Source of the DNA: Globodera rostochiensis
Taxonomy: Eukaryota; Nematoda; Chromadorea; Rhabditida; Heteroderidae
Length of the DNA stretch: 64,000 bases
Assembly: GCA_018350325.1 (NCBI GenBank)
Contig: JAEVLN010000011.1
Location: 3,034,449 to 3,098,448, forward strand
Reading direction: 5' to 3'
Part shown: positions 58,255-64,000 of the stretch, one piece after another
How positions within the stretch are numbered: position 1 is the first letter of the stretch
How the letters are laid out: the number at the start of each line of letters is the position of its first letter
Translations under genes and position numbers: made by a program
Notes under the pieces: generated by a model
What the model saw: the letters and a program-made list of their open reading frames with translations, nothing else
What the model was told of the DNA's origin: nothing
Databases searched by the model: none

Positions 58255-59140
58255 ACGGAAGAATAGAAGGGAGGGAGGGAGGGAGGAAGGGGGGGGAGGG
58301 AGAAGGGAAGGACGGGGGGAAGAATAGAAGGGAGGGAGGGAGGGAGGAAGGGGGGGGGAGGAGGAAGGGAAGGACGGGGGGAAGAATAGAAGGGAGGGAG
58401 GGAGGGAGGAAGGGGGGGGAGGAGGAAGGGAAGGACGGGGGGAAGAATAGAAGGGAGGGAGGGAGGGAGGAAGGGGGGGAGGGAGGAAGGGAAGGACGGG
58501 GGGAAGAATAGAAGGGAGGGAGGGAGGGAGGAAGGGGGGGAGGGAGGAAGGGAAGGACGGGGGGAAGAATAGAAGGGAGGGAGGGAGGGAGGGAGGGGGG
58601 AGGGAGGGAGGGAGGGAGGGAGGGAGGGAGGGAGGGAGGGAGGGAGGGAGGGAGGGGGGAGGGAGGGAGGGAGGGGGGGGGAAGAAACAAGAAACGGAAG
58701 AATAGAAGGGAGGGAGGAGGGAGGGAGGGAGGGAGGGGGGGGAAGAAACAAGAAACGGAAGAATAGAAGGAAGGAAGGACGGGGGGAAGTAACGGAAGAA
58801 TAGAAGGGAGGGAGGGAGGGGGGGGGGGAAGAACGGAAGAATAGAAGGAAGGGAAGGACGGGGGGAAGTAACGGAAGAATAGAAGGGAGGGAGGAGGGGG
58901 GGGGGAAGAAACGGAAGAATAGAAGGGAGGGAGGGAGGGAGGGGGGGGGAAAAGAAACGGAAGAATAGAAGGGAGGGAGGGAGGAACGGGGGAAGAGGAG
59001 GAAGAAAAAGAAGCGAAATAGGGGGGGGGGGGAGAAAAAGAAGCGAAATAGGGGGGGGGGGGAGAAAAAGAAGCGAAATAGGGGGGGGGGAGAAAAAGAA
59101 GAGAAATAAAGGGGGGGGGGGGGAAGAGGAAGAAGCGAAA
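58255..59140. repeat. Purine tandem array, unit about 60 bp, then GGGA and GAAATAG units
   Basis: From 58258 to about 58570 a roughly 60-bp unit (GAAGAATAGAAGGGAGGGAG, then AGGAAGGGAAGGACGGGGG) repeats five times. A (GGGA)n stretch follows to about 58675, then shorter GAAACGGAAGAATAGAAGG units. At 59010-59100, GAAATAGGGGGGGGGGGAG units of about 29 bp repeat three times. The sequence is purine-only across long spans. Confidence 0.85.
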
Positions 59141-60939
59141 TCGATCGAGAAATCTCTTTCGGTTGGGGGGGGGGGGTAACAATCGATCAATTGCTTTGTA
59201 AATGTCCGTTTCCGTTTTGAAATTTGGAGGAAGGGCAACAAACATTAGTAAGACTCGTGTAAAATGAAAGGATTCCTTAAAAGGGCAATTGCTGCGGGTG
59301 CGGTGTTTGGAGTGTCTAAAGGGGGTAATGCCCCCTCATCACAGCCTCAATGCCGGGCATGGCAGCTAATTAGCCCGGAGGCAAAATGGTAAAATTGAAT
59401 GGGTGGCCGTCCCCCGGTGAATTTGCTGCCAATTCCTAAAGGGTCCCTTATGGCTTAAATTACCAAAAGCGGGGGAGAAACTTTGAAAGAATGAAATGTT
59501 CGAAATTTGTGTAAATCCTCCGGTGTTCTCAGCAAAAGAAAGTGAGGGAGGGAAGGACTTACTTAGCCTCATAAATGTGGTGGGATCGACAGATGCGAAG
59601 CGATGGTGCGCCTATCCTTGCACTTGTAACCTATTTATGCCCCCCCCCCAAGGGGAGATGCCCCCCCCCCCCCCCGAGGGGACGGAGGGAGGGCATCATT
59701 CATTTTGTTATCGCTCTCTGCCGCATAAAAAATTAATGTCCGCCAGCACACTTTTGCCCCATCGGCGAACAATAATAAAATTATCCGACCATCCTTCCTC
59801 CGCCGCTGGGAAAACTCCGCAAAATGAGAAGGGAATGCCCCCCCCCCCCCCCGAGGGGAGGCGGCAACCATCGAACGAACACAAAGGCCCCAGCCAGCGA
59901 AGAATTAAAGGAGCCGAGAAGATTAAATGGGGGGGGGGGGGGAATAACATTGGGGAGAAAAGTCGGAAATTGAAGATGAACCAACGAATGGCGGCTCCAA
60001 AACTCTGCTGAAATGAAACGTCATAACCTTTTCATCGAAGGCTCGAGTACTATAAGTAGAAGCTAACTACCGTGATGGAAATTTAGCCGAAAAATTGGCT
60101 TTTAAGTTTCCGATCATACGAACGGAATGGAATTCCGCATCCCGGCTAATGCGACTCATTCATTACTGAGTTTCCCATTATGACGATTTTTACCCCCCAA
60201 GGGTGTTTGCTTACCGAAGGAAGCTGTTGGATTGCGCGTTGTCTTCATCCCTCCTTTTGCCCATCCCCTAGGGGGAGGGGGGAGTCCCTCTCACCCCTCA
60301 GCAGAATGATTTGCTTCAACAACGGAAAGAGGGGGGGGGGGGGTGGGGTGGAAGATTGGAAAAGATTAAGGTCGTTTCTGCACTTCCCAACATCGTAAAA
60401 GGATGGATGAGTTGAGGGGGGAGGGGGGGGGGGACGCCGTCACCATTCTTCGTTCGTCGCATAAGTGAAGGATGAGCAGAGGGGGGAGGAGGGGGGAGGG
60501 GAGGGAGGGGGGAGACGAGGGGGGGGAGACGAGGGGGGGGGGAGGGGGGGGAGACGAGGGGGGGGAACGAGGGGGGGGGGAGGAGGGGGGGGGGAGGGGG
60601 GGGAGACGAGGGGGGGGGGGAGGAGGGGGGGGGAGGAGGGGGGGGGAGGAGGGGGGGGGGGAGGGGGGGGAGACGAGGGGGGGGAGACGAGGGGGGGGGG
60701 AGGAGGGGGGGGAGACGAGGGGGGGGGGGGAGGAGGGGGGGGGGGGGAGGAGGGGGGGGGGGAGGAGGGGGGGGGGGGAGACGAGGGGGGGGGGGAGTAC
60801 CCGGGATAAGTATGGGAGAGATGTTTTTGGGAGACAGACCAATGATGGCGAACGATATGCGGGGGGTTCAGTGAATGGGCGAATTTTAAAATTTTTAGAA
60901 ATTGTTTCGCCAACCGGTGTTCGGCCGGGGTGCCATAAG

Positions 60940-61537
60940 TAGGGCTCGGAAAAATATGGCCATAAAATATGGACATAAATCCTCAAAATATGGACAAAAC
61001 ACCAAAATATGGACATAAATCCTCAAAATATGGACAAAACACCAAAATATGGACATAAATCCTCAAAATATGGACAAAACACCAAAATATGGACATAAAT
61101 CCTCAAAATATGGACAAAACACCAAAATATGGACATAAAAATTGCAAAATATCGAAATATGGAGAAATTTTTTTTCAAATATAACAATGGGCAATGTTTT
61201 CTAATTAAAGTAATAAATCAAAATTTTTATATGTAAGTTAAAAGCATTTCAGAAAAAATTTTTGAAATAAGCAGAATTTTAAAAATTTTCATTTTTTTTT
61301 GTGGCAGAATTTTTTGTGCGAAAAAGTCGATCCTTAGGGGTGTATTTTTCGTTTTTATTGCATTTTTGTTAAGGAATTTTTGAAAAATGGCGAAATATTG
61401 ACATAAATCGCGAAATATGGAAAATATGGATATAAAAATCGGTCCTAGAAGCTTCAAATAAAAATGTGTTTTTTTCGTGCATTTCAGGGCATCCCTAGTT
61501 CGCAAAAATATGGATCCCCATGAGTTTCCGAGCCCTA
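60940..61537. mobile_element. hAT-like MITE, 598 bp, with intact 8-bp target duplication
   Basis: The left end is TAGGGCTCGGAAA at 60940 and the right end is its inverse, TTTCCGAGCCCTA, ending at 61537. GCCATAAG flanks both sides (60932-60939 and 61538-61545), an exact 8-bp direct repeat as expected for hAT superfamily insertions. Inside, a 40-bp unit holding AAAATATGGACATAAATCC is repeated about 4.4 times (60964-61140). No transposase frame is present. A block near 61335-61385 recurs in RPB6 intron 2. Confidence 0.85.
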
Positions 61538-61623
61538 GCCATAAGCCTAAAGTAAAAATAAAGGAAGATATAAAAAAATAACATTTTGCTGGTCAAATAA
61601 ATTACACATTTTTTAACAAATTA

Positions 61624-62617
61624 TTATGAGAATGTGCCCATTTTTCCCGGAATTATTTTTCCCCACAAATTTTTCTTTCCAAGCAGCAATTTGTGCGTCT
61701 CGTAGAATTCAAAGTTATTGTTAAGAGATTTGCAATCAAAATTTAAAAAAATGGTGGTATTTGTGGAATAAATGATCAACGAATTTTGAGACAAACGATC
61801 GATGAATTGTGTTGGGGACGCCCTCATCATTTTGACTGAAGACTGGAGGTCGACTGCGTGAATGAGGTCGCCAACAGCGATTGCGCCTGGGAAAAGAGAC
61901 GGATAATCCTTCCGATTATTCTTTCCGGCATGCCGGCTAACCATGGTCCGTGGCGAACCGCCCCTCCCGCCGCTGACCATCCGCGTCCTGCTCCACCGCC
62001 TCGTCCCCGAAGGCCCCGCGCCCGTTTCGTCGGTGCCGCCGCCGCCGCCGCTTAGTGTCTCCTCTTGGCCCTCACTCGGCGCGCATTCTGCCAATTCCAA
62101 CTCACCGCCATTGTCTCCGACTGTTATCATTTGTCGCTGCACCAAAGACCGATACATTCCCTCCTGAGTTTGGAGTTGAACGGCCAATTAACATCTAATT
62201 ATTTGCACCTTACCTGAGCCAATAATTGTTCATGAGTGCCGATCTGTTCCACTAAACAATGGCAAATTTATGGAAATAAAAAATAAATGTCACGTCGTCC
62301 TCGGCTCATCACCACAATTTTGTCAGCCTATAAAAAAGAAAAATGGAGGACAAACTTTTCCGGCCAAAATTTCCCCAAATCGACCTTTTCCACTGTTGAC
62401 AGCCGATGAGCTATCAGAATGACAGAACGACCCTTTAAGTTTTTGTAAATGGCTTCTTGGACGAGATGTTCGGATTCTGCGCCGCGGGGGGGGGAATGTA
62501 CAAACGAAACAATCGGAAGAGAACCGGTGTCCAGCGCGGAAGTCGCCTCGTCAAGCAGCAAAATTGCTGGCTGACGCACCAAAGCCCGAGCAATTGCAAT
62601 TCGCTGCTTTTGCCCAC
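61624..62617 (-). CDS. ABC half-transporter, TAPL/HAF type, C-terminal exons only
   Basis: Exons 62617-62525, 62476-62385, 62327-62294, 62251-62214 and 62163-61624 give the end of a nucleotide-binding domain. The start is cut off inside or beyond the minisatellite to the right. The signature helix [17 protein letters not shown], Walker [14 protein letters not shown], switch histidine [20 protein letters not shown] and [21 protein letters not shown] are clear. The last motif is typical of ABCB9/TAPL and nematode HAF proteins of lysosome-related membranes. After it come about 165 more residues with a Gly run ([15 protein letters not shown]), unusual for the family, so the last splice or stop may be different from what I give. 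An unseen exon could replace this tail. Confidence 0.85.
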
Positions 62618-62627
62618 CTGAAGACTT

Positions 62628-64000
62628 TGCCCTTCTGATCCGGTCCCTTTACTTTCTGATCCGGTCCCTTTCCCTACTGATCCGGTCCCTTTCCTTTCTG
62701 ATCCGGTTCCTTCTGATCCGGTCCCTTTCCTTTCTGATCCGGTCCCTTTCCCTACTGATCCGGTCCCTTTCCTTTCTGATCCGGTTCCTTCTGATCCGGT
62801 CCCTTTCCTTTCTGATCCGTCCCTTCTGATCCGGTCCCTTTCCCTTCTGATCCGTCCCTTCTGATCCGGTCCCTTTCCTTTCTGATCCGGTTCCTTTCCT
62901 TTCTGATCCGGTCCCTTTACTTTCTGATCCGTCCCTTCTGATCCGGTCCCTTTCCTTTCTGATCCGGTTCCTTTCCTTTCTGATCCGGTCCCTTTACTTT
63001 CTGATCCGTCCCTTCTGATCCGGTCTCTTTACTTTCTGATCCGTCCCTTCTGATCCGGTCCCTTTCCTTTCTGATCCGGTCCCTTTCCCTACTGATCCGG
63101 TCCCTTTCCTTTCTGATCTTCGTTCCTTCTGATCCGGTCCCTTTCCTTTCTGATCCGGTCCCTTTCCCTTCTGATCCGGTCCCTTTCCTTTCTGATCCGG
63201 TTCCTTTCCTTTCTGATCCGGTCCCTTTACTTTCTGATCCGTCCCTTCTGATCCGGTCTCTTTACTTTCTGATCCGTCCCTTCTGATCCGGTCCCTTTCC
63301 TTTCTGATCCGGTCCCTTTCCCTACTGATCCGGTCCCTTTCCTTTCTGATCCGGTTCCTTCTGATCCGGTCCCTTTCCTTTCTGATCCGGTCCCTTTCCC
63401 TTCTGATCCGGTCCCTTTCCCTTCTGATCCGTCCCTTCTGATCCGGTCCCTTTCCTTTCTGATCCGGTTCCTTTCCTTTCTGATCCGGTCCCTTTACTTT
63501 CTGATCCGTCCCTTCTGATCCGGTCCCTTTCCTTTCTGATCCGGTTCCTTTCCTTTCTGATCCGGTCCCTTTACTTTCTGATCCGTCCCTTCTGATCCGG
63601 TCCCTTTCCCTTCTGATCCGGTCCCTTTCCTTTCTGATCCGGTCCCTTTCCCTTCTGATCCGGTCCCTTTCCTTTCTGATCCGGTCCCTTTCCCTTCTGA
63701 TCCGGTCCCTTTCCTTTCTGATCCGGTCCCTTTCCTTTCTGATCCGGTTCCTTTCCCTTCTGATCCGGTCCCTTTCCTTTCTGATCCGGTCCCTTTCCCT
63801 TCTGATCCGGTCCCTTTCCTTTCTGATCCGGTTCCTTTCCCTTCTGATCCGTCCCTTCTGATCCGGTCCCTTTCCTTTCTGATCCGGTCCCTTTCCCTTC
63901 TGATCCGGTCCCTTTCCTTTCTGATCCGGTCCCTTTCCCTTCTGGTCCGGTCCCTTTCCTTTCTGATCCGGTCCCTTTCCTTTCTGATCCGGTCCCTTTC
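62628..64000. repeat. Minisatellite of mixed 21-bp and 14/15-bp units, running off the window
   Basis: The main 21-bp unit is CTGATCCGGTCCCTTTCCTTT, with variants in CCTACTGATCC and CCTTCTGATCC. Shorter 14-15-bp units (CTGATCCGTCCCTT, CTGATCCGGTTCCTT) are interspersed in recurring order, which suggests a higher-order repeat. About 65-70 units are visible. The array begins within about 10 bp of the 3' splice site of the ABC transporter exon ending at 62617, so it lies in an intron. Confidence 0.9.

Larger units (their letters stand above)
53400..60900. other. 7.5-kb simple-sequence region without supported genes
   Basis: The region is AT-rich to about 54060, then dominated by purine- or C-rich low-complexity DNA. 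G-rich blocks occur at 54650-55430 and 57190-58010, C-rich blocks at 55960-56345 and 56940-56970. A GGGA/GAAG array lies at 58255-59140 and (G)nGACGA or (G)nAGGA arrays at 60475-60800. Many long reading frames exist but all are proline-, glycine- or arginine-rich repeat products. Short non-repetitive islands (e.g. 56640-56930, 59230-59640, 60000-60250) show no recognisable protein. Confidence 0.6.

Noticed and set aside
55840..59245. Several 180-350 residue proline- or glycine-rich reading frames
   Set aside because: Low-complexity products of C- or G-run arrays, open in multiple overlapping frames, with no domain or splice pattern.
59494..60011. 171-codon plus-strand frame starting MFEICVNPPV
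   Set aside because: It contains repeated PPPPPEG stretches from C runs and no recognisable domain. The flanking sequence is repetitive.
60964..61140. CRISPR-like array of 40-bp repeats
   Set aside because: The units are adjacent without unique spacers and lie inside a TIR-bounded element of a eukaryotic genome.

Overview
This window is nuclear DNA from a nematode, most likely a plant-parasitic tylenchid and possibly a cyst nematode. The protein-coding genes are intron-rich. Most introns are 40-60 bp, at least eight use a GC donor instead of GT, same-strand genes lie close enough to suggest operons, and the conserved proteins have recognisable metazoan domain architectures. Species assignment is inference; no marker sequence settles it. 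All exon chains below were built by hand from conserved protein motifs plus splice-site phase, and almost all close in frame.

The left 45 kb is gene-dense. In order it holds a 50-codon reading frame (-), RNA polymerase II subunit RPB7 (+), signal peptidase subunit SEC11 (+), a TMX3-like ER thioredoxin (+), a multi-pass membrane protein (+), then a minus-strand group of METTL17/Rsm22, phosphohistidine phosphatase PHPT1 and RNA polymerase subunit RPB6. These are followed by an RPRD/CID protein (+), TIM23 (+, with a frame break), AP-1 gamma-adaptin (+), the non-lysosomal glucosylceramidase GBA2 (+), BOLA3 (+), an unclear plus-strand gene, homogentisate 1,2-dioxygenase (-), a furin-like proprotein convertase (+) with three possible C-termini, and tubulin cofactor D (+). 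Groucho/UNC-37 (-) occupies 47.4-53.0 kb. The right 8 kb before the end is simple-sequence DNA with no gene I can support. The window closes on the C-terminal exons of a TAPL/HAF-type ABC half-transporter (-), cut by a minisatellite that runs off the edge.

Between and inside the genes lie many foldback (inverted-repeat) elements and C/G homopolymer arrays. The best-defined mobile element is a 598-bp hAT-like MITE at 60940-61537 with terminal inverted repeats and an intact 8-bp target duplication. A family of hairpin elements with a TTATGGCCA core recurs in intergenic DNA and in Groucho intron 1. Three interleaved inverted repeats occupy 15.2-16.2 kb. A C-rich minisatellite fills one HGD intron.

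The genes are housekeeping: transcription (RPB6, RPB7, RPRD, Groucho), secretory-pathway processing and traffic (SEC11, TMX3, AP-1, furin), mitochondria (METTL17, TIM23, BOLA3), lipid and tyrosine catabolism (GBA2, HGD) and tubulin folding. I found no CRISPR, prophage, rRNA or convincing tRNA. The most notable biology is the splicing (GC-AG introns, two apparent GT-GG introns, micro-exons), the convertase's alternative ends, and the hairpin/MITE population.
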